Shown: positions 7,586 to 14,348 of the stretch, piece by piece
How the letters are laid out: every line of letters starts with the position of its first letter
How positions within the stretch are numbered: the first letter of the stretch is position 1
NCBI GenBank assembly: GCA_965653495.1
Contig: CBFHAJ010000025.1
Location: 1-30,201, forward strand
Reading direction: 5' to 3'
Source: AG41 sp965653495
GTDB taxonomy: Bacteria; Gemmatimonadota; Gemmatimonadetes; Gemmatimonadales; GWC2-71-9
DNA length: 30,201 nucleotides
Made by a program: the position numbers and the translations under genes
Notes under the pieces: generated by a model
What the model saw: the letters and a program-made list of their open reading frames with translations, nothing else
The model's database searches: none
What the model was told of the DNA's origin: nothing

Positions 7586-8973
7586 ATGTCCACCACGCGC
7601 CCGAGCGAGTCGAGCGCTGCTTGGGCCACGGCCTCCGACATCGTGGGGTGCGCGTGAATCGCCAGCTCGACCTCCTCGACGGTGTATTCGTTCTCGCGCG
7701 CGACGGCGAGCTCATGGATCAGCTCAGACGCATGTGCCCCCACGATGTGCGCGCCCAGGATCTCGCCGTACTTCTTGTCGCGCAGGATCTTCACGAATCC
7801 CTCGGTCTCGCCGGTTCCGCGCGCCCGGCCATTGGCGGAGAACGGGAACCGCCCCGCCAGGTAGTCGAGCTTCTTCTCCTTGCACTGGTCCTCAGTGAGC
7901 CCGATACTCGCGACCTCGGGGTGGCAGTACGTGACGCTCGGCACGTTGTCGTATTTCAAGGCGTGCGGCTTCTTGCCGGCGATGAACTCGGTGGCGTTGA
8001 CACCCTCCCGCATGCCCTTGTGGGCCAGCATCGGCGGTCCTGCGACGTCGCCGATCGCGAAGTAGCCGGGGGCGGTCGTCTGCAGGTTCTGATCCACCTT
8101 GATGAAGCCGCGCTCGGTCACCTGGATACCGCACTCGGCCAGGCCGACGTTCTCGGTGTTGACCGCCCGGCCCGCCGCCATCAACACGGCCGCGACCTCG
8201 AGCTTGCGCGCGGCGCCGTCCGCCTCGAGCTCGAGCGTGACCTTGTCCTTGCCGACCGTCCCCTTCTTCACCTTGGCGCCGGCGATGACTTCGATGCCGC
8301 GCTTCTTGTAGCTCTTCGCCACGGCATCGGAGGCTTCTTTGTCCTCGAGCGGCAGGACGCGGGGCAGGGCTTCGATGAGTGTCACCTTGGTGCCGAACGC
8401 GCTGAAGATATCGGCGAACTCCATGCCTACCGCACCGGCACCGATGATGGCGAGCGACGCCGGGGCCTTCTCGAGGAACAGCGCCTCGTCCGACGAGATG
8501 ACCGTGGTCTTGTTGATCTCGAGGCCGATTTGCGGCAGCCCCTTCACGCGCGATCCGGTGGCGATGATGACGGCCTTCTTTGCCTCGTAGACGTCGTTTC
8601 CCACCTTCACCTTGCGCCCCGGTTGCAGGACGCCCGTGCCCCGGACGACGGTGACCTTGTTCTTCTTCATCAGGAACTCGACGCCCTTCGAGTTCTGATC
8701 GCTCACCTTGCGGGAACGCTGCATGGCGACGCCGTAATCGGTCTTCACCGTGCCGGCATCGACGCCGAACTCCTTGGCGTCGCGCAGCAGGCCCGCGATG
8801 GACGCCGAGTGGAGCAGGGCCTTCGTGGGGATGCAGCCGATGTTCACGCACACGCCACCGAGCTTGTCTTTCTCGATGAGGGCGGTGTTCATGCCGAGCT
8901 GCGCCGCCCGGATCGCGGCGACGTAGCCGGCCGGGCCGCCGCCCAGAATCACGACGTCAAATTGACTTGCCAA
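7582..8973 (-). CDS. lpdA: Dihydrolipoyl dehydrogenase (E3)
   Basis: E3 reoxidises the dihydrolipoyl group of the PDH complex with FAD and NAD+. The 463-residue product begins with the FAD-binding GGGPAGYVAA, then the redox disulfide GGVCVNIGCIPTK (Cys42 and Cys47). A second dinucleotide motif (IGAGAVGMEFA), an FAD contact (YFAIGDVAG) and the C-terminal catalytic HAHPTMSEA follow in the usual order. The start is set at TTG 8973: an SD-like GGGAGGGG lies a few bases upstream and the protein then begins right before the FAD fold. The in-frame extension to 9045 is read across a low-complexity intergenic repeat and would add an unlikely N-terminus. It follows pdhC after an 87-base spacer, the longest in the operon. 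Confidence 0.96.
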   Translation of the reverse strand: MASQFDVVILGGGPAGYVAAIRAAQLGMNTALIEKDKLGGVCVNIGCIPTKALLHSASIAGLLRDAKEFGVDAGTVKTDYGVAMQRSRKVSDQNSKGVEFLMKKNKVTVVRGTGVLQPGRKVKVGNDVYEAKKAVIIATGSRVKGLPQIGLEINKTTVISSDEALFLEKAPASLAIIGAGAVGMEFADIFSAFGTKVTLIEALPRVLPLEDKEASDAVAKSYKKRGIEVIAGAKVKKGTVGKDKVTLELEADGAARKLEVAAVLMAAGRAVNTENVGLAECGIQVTERGFIKVDQNLQTTAPGYFAIGDVAGPPMLAHKGMREGVNATEFIAGKKPHALKYDNVPSVTYCHPEVASIGLTEDQCKEKKLDYLAGRFPFSANGRARGTGETEGFVKILRDKKYGEILGAHIVGAHASELIHELAVARENEYTVEEVELAIHAHPTMSEAVAQAALDSLGRVVDM

Positions 8974-8990
8974 GGACCCCTCCCACAAAC
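8974..8990 (-). promoter_or_regulatory. Ribosome binding site that decides the lpd start
   Basis: On the minus strand the bases before TTG 8973 read GTGGGAGGGGTCC. This purine-rich GGGAGGGG ends three bases before the TTG and is a strong Shine-Dalgarno candidate. It supports the unusual TTG start and internal re-initiation for lpd after the long spacer. Confidence 0.6.
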
Positions 8991-8991
8991 T

Positions 8992-9060
8992 CGGAAGTCG
9001 GAACTCGGAACGCGGAACAGCTCGGAATGAGTTCCGCGTTCCCACTTCCGCGTTCCGCGT
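8992..9060. repeat. GGAA(C/T)-rich repeat with 12-bp inverted repeat between pdhC and lpd
   Basis: The spacer between pdhC and lpd is built from repeated units such as TCGGAAGTCGGAACTCGGAA on the plus strand, followed by the complement (GTTCCGCGTTCC, ACTTCCGCGTTCC). GGAACGCGGAAC at 9007-9018 pairs perfectly with GTTCCGCGTTCC at 9031-9042, giving a 12-bp stem with a 12-base loop in RNA from either strand. There is no T run after it, so it is not a standard terminator. It could be an mRNA stabiliser or processing site that sets the E3 level apart from E1/E2, or a small dispersed repeat. Confidence 0.75.
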
Positions 9061-10302
9061 TTACAGTAGCATCGCCAATGGATTCTCCAGCATCTGTTTG
9101 AGCGTTTTCAGGAACGCCGCCCCGGTCGCGCCGTCGATCACTCGGTGGTCGCAGCTCATGGTGATCCGCATGCGCCGCCGCACCGCGAGCGCACCGTCCA
9201 CCACGGCCGGTTTCTGCACGATCGAGCCGATCGCGATGATCCCCGCTTCCGGCGGGTTGATCACCGCCGTGAACTGGTCGATGTCGAACATCCCAAGATT
9301 CGAGACGGAAAACGTCGACCCGGTGTACTCGTTCGGCTGCAGCCGGCGGTTGCGCGCCTTCTCCGCGAGCTCGCGCGCCTCGCGGCCGATGTCGGCCAGC
9401 GACTTCCGGTCGGCGTTCCGCACCACCGGTGTGATGAGGCCGTCGTCGACCGCCACCGCCATCCCGATGTGCACTTCGCTCCAGTAACGAATGTGGTCGT
9501 CCTGGAACCACGCGTTGCAGGCGCCGTGCTTGGTGAGCGCCAACGCCGTGGCCTTGATGATGACGTCGTTGAACGAAACCTTGCCGCCCCCCCCTTGATC
9601 GCCCAGCTGTCTGTTCAGGGCCTCTCGTGCCTCGGCGGCCCGCTCCATGTCCACTTCGGTGGTGAGGAAGAAGTGCGGAATGGGCCCGAGCGAGGCGCCG
9701 AGCCGCTTGGCAATGGTCTTGCGGATCTGAGTGAGCGGGACGTCCGTGTATGCCGCACCGTCGCGCGATACCACCGGAGAGCGGGGAGCGGGGAGCGGTA
9801 CCTCCCGCTGAACCGTCTCGAGGTCACGCTTGGTAACCCGGCCACCCGGACCGGTCCCCGTGACGAGCTTCAAATCAACACCAGCCTCTTTCGCGATTCG
9901 TCTCGCCAGAGGCGAAGCCTTCACTCGCGTGGCGTCGGCGGGCGCTGCTACGGAGGGTACCGCTCCCCGCTCCCCCCGCTCCCCCCGCTCCCCGCTCCCA
10001 GCCGCCACAGCGACTGGTGCCTTCGCGGCGGGCGTCGGCGCAGCCGTGGCCCCCACCGCCTCGGCCGGCCCCGCGATCACCGCCACCACGCTCCCGACCG
10101 CGACCGTCTGTCCCTCCGCGGCCGCCACCTGGCGCAACACGCCGTCGGCGCGCGCCACCAGGTCCATCACGGCCTTATCGGTCTCGACTTCCGCCAGCGT
10201 GTCGCCGGTTTTGATCGGGTCTCCATCCTTCTTATGCCACTTCACGACGCGCCCCTCCTCCATCGTGGGGGAGAGGGCTTCCATGTAGACGTTGGTGGCC
10301 AC
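9061..10302 (-). CDS. pdhC: Dihydrolipoyl acetyltransferase (E2) of pyruvate dehydrogenase
   Basis: E2 forms the core of the PDH complex and passes the acetyl group from lipoate to CoA. The 413-residue protein has one lipoyl domain (residues 1-78, lipoyl-Lys43 in EVETDKAVM), an Ala/Pro linker with GERGERGERG (104-113), a peripheral E3/E1-binding domain (about 126-165, KASPLARRIAKEAGVDL then GPGGRVTKRDL), a second linker, and the catalytic domain (about 185-413). The catalytic DHRVIDG motif holds His386 and Asp390. The start is GTG at 10302, three bases after the pdhB stop. An in-frame run of eight C bases (9587-9594) encodes a Gly loop before KVSFND. Two copies of a 20-bp inverted repeat lie in the linkers. 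Acetyl rather than succinyl or branched-chain specificity is inferred from the pdhA/pdhB neighbours. Confidence 0.94.
   Translation of the reverse strand: MATNVYMEALSPTMEEGRVVKWHKKDGDPIKTGDTLAEVETDKAVMDLVARADGVLRQVAAAEGQTVAVGSVVAVIAGPAEAVGATAAPTPAAKAPVAVAAGSGERGERGERGAVPSVAAPADATRVKASPLARRIAKEAGVDLKLVTGTGPGGRVTKRDLETVQREVPLPAPRSPVVSRDGAAYTDVPLTQIRKTIAKRLGASLGPIPHFFLTTEVDMERAAEAREALNRQLGDQGGGGKVSFNDVIIKATALALTKHGACNAWFQDDHIRYWSEVHIGMAVAVDDGLITPVVRNADRKSLADIGREARELAEKARNRRLQPNEYTGSTFSVSNLGMFDIDQFTAVINPPEAGIIAIGSIVQKPAVVDGALAVRRRMRITMSCDHRVIDGATGAAFLKTLKQMLENPLAMLL
9783..9802 (+). repeat. Left arm of 20-bp inverted repeat in pdhC
   Basis: GGGGAGCGG units ending in GGTACC at 9783-9802 are the exact reverse complement of 9956-9975. 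The arm encodes part of the linker after the E3-binding domain (around VPLPAPRSP). Confidence 0.9.
9956..9975 (-). repeat. Right arm of 20-bp inverted repeat in pdhC
   Basis: GGTACC followed by GCTCCCC units at 9956-9975 is the exact reverse complement of 9783-9802. The GCTCCCC units continue to about 9999 and encode the GERGERGERG linker. The 153 bases between the arms hold the whole E3-binding domain. Confidence 0.9.
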
Positions 10303-10305
10303 GGA

Positions 10306-11286
10306 TCAGTCGAGGTAGAGCACGCGCCGCGCGGCGGCGACTACGCGCTCCGGGCTGGGCTTGGCCAGGCGCTCGAGCAGCTTGTTGTAGGGCATCGGCA
10401 CGTCGGCCTGGGTGACGCGCAGCACCGGTGCGTCGAGCTCGTCGAACGCGTCCCGCTGGATGATGTCCACGACCTGCGCGCCGATGCCGGCCTGCGGCCA
10501 TCCTTCCTCTATCACCACCGCGCGATGGGTCCGCGCCACCGAGGCGAGGATCGCCGCCTCGTCGAGCGGGCGCAACGTCCGCAAGTCGAGCACTTCCGCC
10601 GCCGCGCCTTGCTCCGCCAGCTGGTCGGCGGCCTTGAGGGCGACCGCCACGGTCTTCGAGTGGCAAACGAGCGTCACGTCGCTGCCCGCTCGCTTGATTT
10701 CTGCCAGCCCGATCGGCACGACGTGCTCTCCCTCCGGCACTTCTCCCTTGAGGTTGTACAACATCTCACCTTCGAGCACGATCACGGGGTTGTTATCGCG
10801 GATCGCGGCCTTGAGCAGTCCTTTCGCATCGGCCGGCGTGGCCGGCGCCACGACCTTCAAGCCGGGAATGTGAGACAACCACGATTCCCACGCCTGGGAG
10901 TGCTGCGCCGCGAGCTGCAGGGCCGCGCCGTTCGGGCCCCGGAACACGATGGGGATCGGCACCTGACCCCCCGACTCGTACAGGATCTTCGCGGCCGAGT
11001 TCACGATCTGATCGAGCGCGAGCACCGCAAAGTTCCAGGTCATGAACTCGATCACCGGCCGTAACCCCGTCATCGCCGCTCCCACCCCGATGCCGGCAAA
11101 CCCCAGCTCAGCGATGGGCGTGTCCACCACCCGTGTGGGTCCGAACTCCTCCAGCAGGCCCCGGCTCACTTTGTACGCGCCCTGGTACACGCCGACTTCC
11201 TCGCCCATGAGAAAGACGTTCGGGTCGCGCTGCATCTCCTCGCGCAGCGCCTGGTTCAACGCGTCACGGTAGGTGAGCGTGGCCAT
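10306..11286 (-). CDS. pdhB: Pyruvate dehydrogenase E1 component, beta subunit
   Basis: With PdhA this forms the ThDP-dependent E1 heterotetramer that decarboxylates pyruvate and acetylates lipoate. The 326-residue length is normal. Typical segments are the N-terminal YRDALNQALREEM, the GEEVGVYQGAYKV stretch near the cofactor, DTPIAELGFAGIGVGAA, and FRGPNGAALQLAAQHSQ, followed by HIPGLKVVAPATPADAKGLL. The C-terminal transketolase-like domain ends with VPMPYNKLLE. The ATG at 11286 shares one base with the pdhA stop (TGATG), a classic coupled junction. The gene is complete. Confidence 0.96.
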   Translation of the reverse strand: MATLTYRDALNQALREEMQRDPNVFLMGEEVGVYQGAYKVSRGLLEEFGPTRVVDTPIAELGFAGIGVGAAMTGLRPVIEFMTWNFAVLALDQIVNSAAKILYESGGQVPIPIVFRGPNGAALQLAAQHSQAWESWLSHIPGLKVVAPATPADAKGLLKAAIRDNNPVIVLEGEMLYNLKGEVPEGEHVVPIGLAEIKRAGSDVTLVCHSKTVAVALKAADQLAEQGAAAEVLDLRTLRPLDEAAILASVARTHRAVVIEEGWPQAGIGAQVVDIIQRDAFDELDAPVLRVTQADVPMPYNKLLERLAKPSPERVVAAARRVLYLD

Positions 11287-12290
11287 CAGTCGGCGTACAC
11301 GTGAGACTCGAGCTCCGCGGGGTCGGGATCGGGGCTCTGGTCGGCGAACCGCACCGCCTCCTCGGCCTCGGCGCGCGCCGCGGCGTCGAGCGTTTCCAGC
11401 CCGGCGTCATCCAGGACGCCGTCGTCCTTGAGCTTGTGCGCCAGCTGCGTGATCGGGTCGCGCTTGCGCTGCTCCTCGACTTCTTCCTTGGTGCGATATA
11501 CGCCGTGCAGCGGGTCGGACATCGAGTGCCCCATGTAGCGGTAGGTGCGCACCTCGAGCAGGGTCGGGTGGCTGCCGCCGTCCCGCCGGGCCCGCTCCAC
11601 CGCGCGCCGGGTCGCTTCGAGCACGGCCAGGACGTCCATCCCGTTCACGAGCTCAGCCGCCATGTCGTAGCTGCACGCGTGCTCCACCACGTCGGTGACC
11701 GCCGCCACCCGCTCGAACGCGGTCCCCATACCGTAGCGGTTGTTCTCGCAGCAGAAGATGACCGGGAGCTTGTACACGGAGGCCATGTTGAGAGCCTCAT
11801 GGAACGCGCCGATGTTGACCGCGGCCTCGCCGAAATAGCAGATGCACACCTGATCGCCGCCCTTGTAGCGGATTCCGAACCCGATACCGGCCGCGAGCGG
11901 GATGTGGCCGCCGACGATACCGTGGCCGCCGAGGAAGCGTCGCGAGGCATCGAACAGGTGCATCGACCCGCCCTTGCCCTTGGAACAGCCTGTTGCCTTG
12001 CCGAATAACTCCGCCATCACGGCGTTGGCCGGCACGCCGCGCCCTAGCGCCTGGCCGTGCTCGCGATACGACGAGATCACGTAATCGTCTTCGCGCAGCG
12101 CCGCGAGCGAGCCGACCGCGACCGCCTCCTGCCCGATGTAGAGGTGACAGAATCCGCCGATCTTGCCCAGCGCGTACGCCTCCGCTGCTTTTTCCTCGAA
12201 GCGGCGGATGGACAGCATCTGCCGTAACAGGCGCTTCTCCAGTTCGGTTTGCGCGCTCGGTTTGGTCGGTCGGACGGAAGCGGTGGCCAT
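11286..12290 (-). CDS. pdhA: Pyruvate dehydrogenase E1 component, alpha subunit
   Basis: This is the ThDP-binding subunit of E1, 334 residues. The cofactor motif spans residues 154-184: it starts GEAAVNIG and ends ENN. The canonical form begins GDG, so Asp is replaced by Glu155 and the second Gly by Ala156. The remaining landmarks are normal: FCHLYIGQEAVAVG, KGKGGSMH, the GHGIVGGHIPLAAG stretch and the phosphorylation-loop equivalent YRYMGHSMSDP, which holds the conserved His and Ser. The start ATG at 12290 lies 13 bases after the lipA stop. With pdhB directly downstream, a pyruvate rather than branched-chain E1 is favoured, although acetoin dehydrogenase is a near relative. Confidence 0.94.
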   Translation of the reverse strand: MATASVRPTKPSAQTELEKRLLRQMLSIRRFEEKAAEAYALGKIGGFCHLYIGQEAVAVGSLAALREDDYVISSYREHGQALGRGVPANAVMAELFGKATGCSKGKGGSMHLFDASRRFLGGHGIVGGHIPLAAGIGFGIRYKGGDQVCICYFGEAAVNIGAFHEALNMASVYKLPVIFCCENNRYGMGTAFERVAAVTDVVEHACSYDMAAELVNGMDVLAVLEATRRAVERARRDGGSHPTLLEVRTYRYMGHSMSDPLHGVYRTKEEVEEQRKRDPITQLAHKLKDDGVLDDAGLETLDAAARAEAEEAVRFADQSPDPDPAELESHVYAD

Positions 12291-12303
12291 GGTGATGAGG
12301 TCG

Positions 12304-13218
12304 TCAGGCGGGCGCGGTGGCGCGCTGCACCTGCTCCCACGCGTGATAGCTCGAGCGCACCAGCGGCCCCGCTTCGACGTGGCGGTACCCCATGTCCCGG
12401 CCGTGGCGGCGCAGCTCGGCGAACTCGTCAGGTGTGTAGTAGCGCGCGACGGGCAGATGGTCAGTGGAGGGTCGCAGGTACTGCCCCAGAGTCAGGATAT
12501 CCACCCCCTGCGCCCGCACGTCCCGCATCGCCACCAGCAGCTCGTCCCACTCCTCGCCCAGCCCGCACATGATGCCGGACTTGGTGATGAGGCCCGGGTC
12601 GAGCTGCTTGGCGCGTCGCAGCAACTCGAGCGCCCGCGGATAGCGGCCTCCTGGCCGCGCCAGGCGATACAGCCGCTCGATCGTTTCCAGGTTGTGATTG
12701 AGAATATCGGGTTGGGCGTCGACCACGATCTGTAGCGCCCGCTCGCTGCCCTTGAAGTCCGGAATCAGCACTTCGACCGACGTATCCGGCGTGCGGCGGC
12801 GAATCTCGGCGATCGCGGCGGCGAAGATCTCCGCGCCCCCGTGGGGCAGATCGTCGCGGTCGACCGACGTGATCACCACGTGCTGCAGCTGCATGCGCTC
12901 CACCGCGGCCGCGAGGCGCACCGGTTCGTCCAGGTCGAGCGCCGCGGGCGTGCCGTGCGCGACCGCGCAGTAGGAACAGTTGCGGGTGCACACGGCGCCG
13001 AGGATCATGAACGTCGCCGCGCGGTGCTCCCAGCACTCCCCGATGTTAGGGCAGTGGGCTTCCTCGCATACGGTATGGAGCGTCAGCTCGCGCATCATCC
13101 GCTTGAGCGCGAGATAATTGGCGCCGCCAGGGGCGGGCACCTTGAGCCAGGGCGGCTTGCGATCTACTGGATGAGCGGGACGCTGCCGGCGCAATTGCAG
13201 CAACGGGGGAGTGGCCAT
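12304..13218 (-). CDS. lipA: Lipoyl synthase (radical SAM)
   Basis: LipA inserts two sulfur atoms into protein-bound octanoyl groups made by LipB. The 304-residue protein has the auxiliary cluster motif CEEAHCPNIGEC (Cys51, 56, 62), the radical-SAM motif CTRNCSYC (Cys77, 81, 84) and the C-terminal RSSYHA, whose second Ser (Ser290) should ligate the auxiliary cluster. All seven expected cluster ligands are present. It is the first gene of a long operon that carries the E1, E2 and E3 subunits and lipB. The ATG at 13218 has no good SD; instead a small inverted repeat lies immediately upstream. Confidence 0.97.
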   Translation of the reverse strand: MATPPLLQLRRQRPAHPVDRKPPWLKVPAPGGANYLALKRMMRELTLHTVCEEAHCPNIGECWEHRAATFMILGAVCTRNCSYCAVAHGTPAALDLDEPVRLAAAVERMQLQHVVITSVDRDDLPHGGAEIFAAAIAEIRRRTPDTSVEVLIPDFKGSERALQIVVDAQPDILNHNLETIERLYRLARPGGRYPRALELLRRAKQLDPGLITKSGIMCGLGEEWDELLVAMRDVRAQGVDILTLGQYLRPSTDHLPVARYYTPDEFAELRRHGRDMGYRHVEAGPLVRSSYHAWEQVQRATAPA

Positions 13219-13291
13219 AACTATTCACAAAATAGTGGGTTCCGGAGGGGTCGGATAGCTGCGAAAGCAAAAATTCAACCGTACGGTTGAT
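13219..13291 (-). promoter_or_regulatory. Promoter/operator region of the lipA-pdh operon
   Basis: This is the AT-rich gap before lipA. It holds a 16-bp perfect palindrome, TCAACCGTACGGTTGA (13275-13290). A second inverted repeat, ACTATT and AATAGT (13220-13225 and 13231-13236, 5-base loop), ends one base before the ATG. On the minus strand a TTGAAT (13278-13273) could serve as a -35 element, and TATCCG or TATTTT further on as poor -10 elements; none is convincing. The larger palindrome has the size and symmetry of a dimeric repressor site, and the smaller one could mask the translation start. No regulator gene is adjacent. Confidence 0.45.
13266..13290 (-). terminator. Possible weak terminator of the zinc-ribbon gene
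   Basis: Just after the TGA at 13292, minus-strand RNA could form a 6-bp stem (TCAACC/GGTTGA) with a GTAC tetraloop, followed by ATTTTTGC. The stem is short, so this may be a terminator, an operator, or both. It is the same palindrome as in the lipA upstream region. Confidence 0.35.
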
Positions 13292-14317
13292 TCAGCCTTG
13301 CCCGGCGTCGCCCGATCCGTCCTTGTTCGTGCGCCCGTGCCGCTCCCTTAGCTTGCGCAGCTCCTCGTCGACCCCAGGTTCGGCGCTGAGCGTCCCGTCG
13401 GCGATTTCCGCGATTTCCTCCGCCGCCTTCCATTGCCGCTCGAGCTCCTCGACTTCGGCGCGCTCGTCGACCGCCATCTCGAGCGCCAACCGCCGGTCCG
13501 GCGCGAGGCTCCTGAGCGTGAGCTCACGTCGTGCGACGTCCTGAATCAGCTGGTCGGGCCCGCCCGCGCCCTCGACCACACGCGCCGCGTCGGCCGCGCG
13601 CTGCCGGCCGCTGCGCGCCAGGTTGAGGTAGGTGAGTCCCCGCCGCAGGGCCAGCTGCGCGTCGCCACCGGTGAGCAGCGTGCCCTCCGCGCCGCAGCTC
13701 GGACACGTGAGCAGCAGGGCCATGCCCTCGCGCGTCGTGTGGGTGACGCGTGCGCGCTCGAGATGCTTGGCGCGCAGCAACATCACCGTTCCGCAGCGCT
13801 CGCAGATCGGCGGCTCGACCAGCGCTACCTTGCGGCGTCCCATCATCCCGACGTACACGGTCCGCGCGATGTTCGGCATGTTCCAGACGAACACGCCCAC
13901 CGAGCCCCCCGCGGCGACGTTCACCGCCACCGCGAGACCGACGGCCGCCACGGTTACGGGAACGACGAACTTGAGCTGCTCGCGGCGCCTGGCCCGCAGC
14001 CGCTCCCCGTAGCGCCAGGTCGCGAGCTCCAGGCGCCGCGGCTTGCCCACCCGCACGAGGTCGTACCCCTGCCACCGGATCAGCGCGACCTGATCGGTCG
14101 CGGCGGCGACGCGACCCTGCGCGGCCGCGCGCACCAGCGCGTCGATCCGTTCGAGGCGATCGTCGAGCGGGGTGAGGTTCCAGCGGGAGCAACGCGGGCA
14201 GATCACCCACAACCGCCCCTTCCACTCGTCGAACGCCAGTCGCCGTCCGACGCCGAGGCCTGATGGTCCGCCGTCGCCGTCGAGCTTGCCGCTACAGAAT
14301 GCGCAGGTGCGATACAT
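13292..14317 (-). CDS. Zinc-ribbon membrane protein of unknown function
   Basis: The 341-residue protein has two zinc-ribbon units: CAFC (Cys5, 8) with CPRC (Cys40, 43), and CERC (Cys172, 175) with CPSC (Cys205, 208). One hydrophobic segment (about 117-137, FVVPVTVAAVGLAVAVNVAAG) lies between them. The C-terminal 110 residues are helical and charged, likely coiled coil, ending in a hydrophilic tail. I do not know a named family. The arrangement of zinc ribbon, TM and helical tail recalls the C-terminal part of the kinase at 1745-3541, without clear sequence identity. The start at ATG 14317 places the first CxxC at residue 5, as is common. The 31-base gap behind the thiO-like gene suggests one transcript. 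Confidence 0.75.
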   Translation of the reverse strand: MYRTCAFCSGKLDGDGGPSGLGVGRRLAFDEWKGRLWVICPRCSRWNLTPLDDRLERIDALVRAAAQGRVAAATDQVALIRWQGYDLVRVGKPRRLELATWRYGERLRARRREQLKFVVPVTVAAVGLAVAVNVAAGGSVGVFVWNMPNIARTVYVGMMGRRKVALVEPPICERCGTVMLLRAKHLERARVTHTTREGMALLLTCPSCGAEGTLLTGGDAQLALRRGLTYLNLARSGRQRAADAARVVEGAGGPDQLIQDVARRELTLRSLAPDRRLALEMAVDERAEVEELERQWKAAEEIAEIADGTLSAEPGVDEELRKLRERHGRTNKDGSGDAGQG

Positions 14318-14348
14318 GGGACGACAGTCGAAAGCCGCCAGCCGTAAG

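Noticed and set aside
7621..9030. Long plus-strand open frame opposite lpd (469 codons)
   Set aside because: Antisense shadow of a clear E3 gene. Composition is dominated by Arg, His, Asp and Leu with no family motif.
8974..9045. 24-residue N-terminal extension of Lpd from ATG 9045
   Set aside because: It would be read through the GGAAC repeat. The TTG at 8973 has a strong SD and fits the family N-terminus.
9587..9594. Run of eight C in pdhC as a possible contingency tract
   Set aside because: It lies in the catalytic domain of an essential-type enzyme, encodes an acceptable Gly loop, and is short enough to be chance at this GC content.
9956..9999. GCTCCCC tandem units as a possible CRISPR or VNTR array
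   Set aside because: Units are short, imperfect and in frame within a protein linker; there are no spacers.
9145..11064. Very long plus-strand open frame opposite pdhC/pdhB
   Set aside because: Produced by high GC in the antisense frame; it crosses two well-supported genes and has no recognisable domain.
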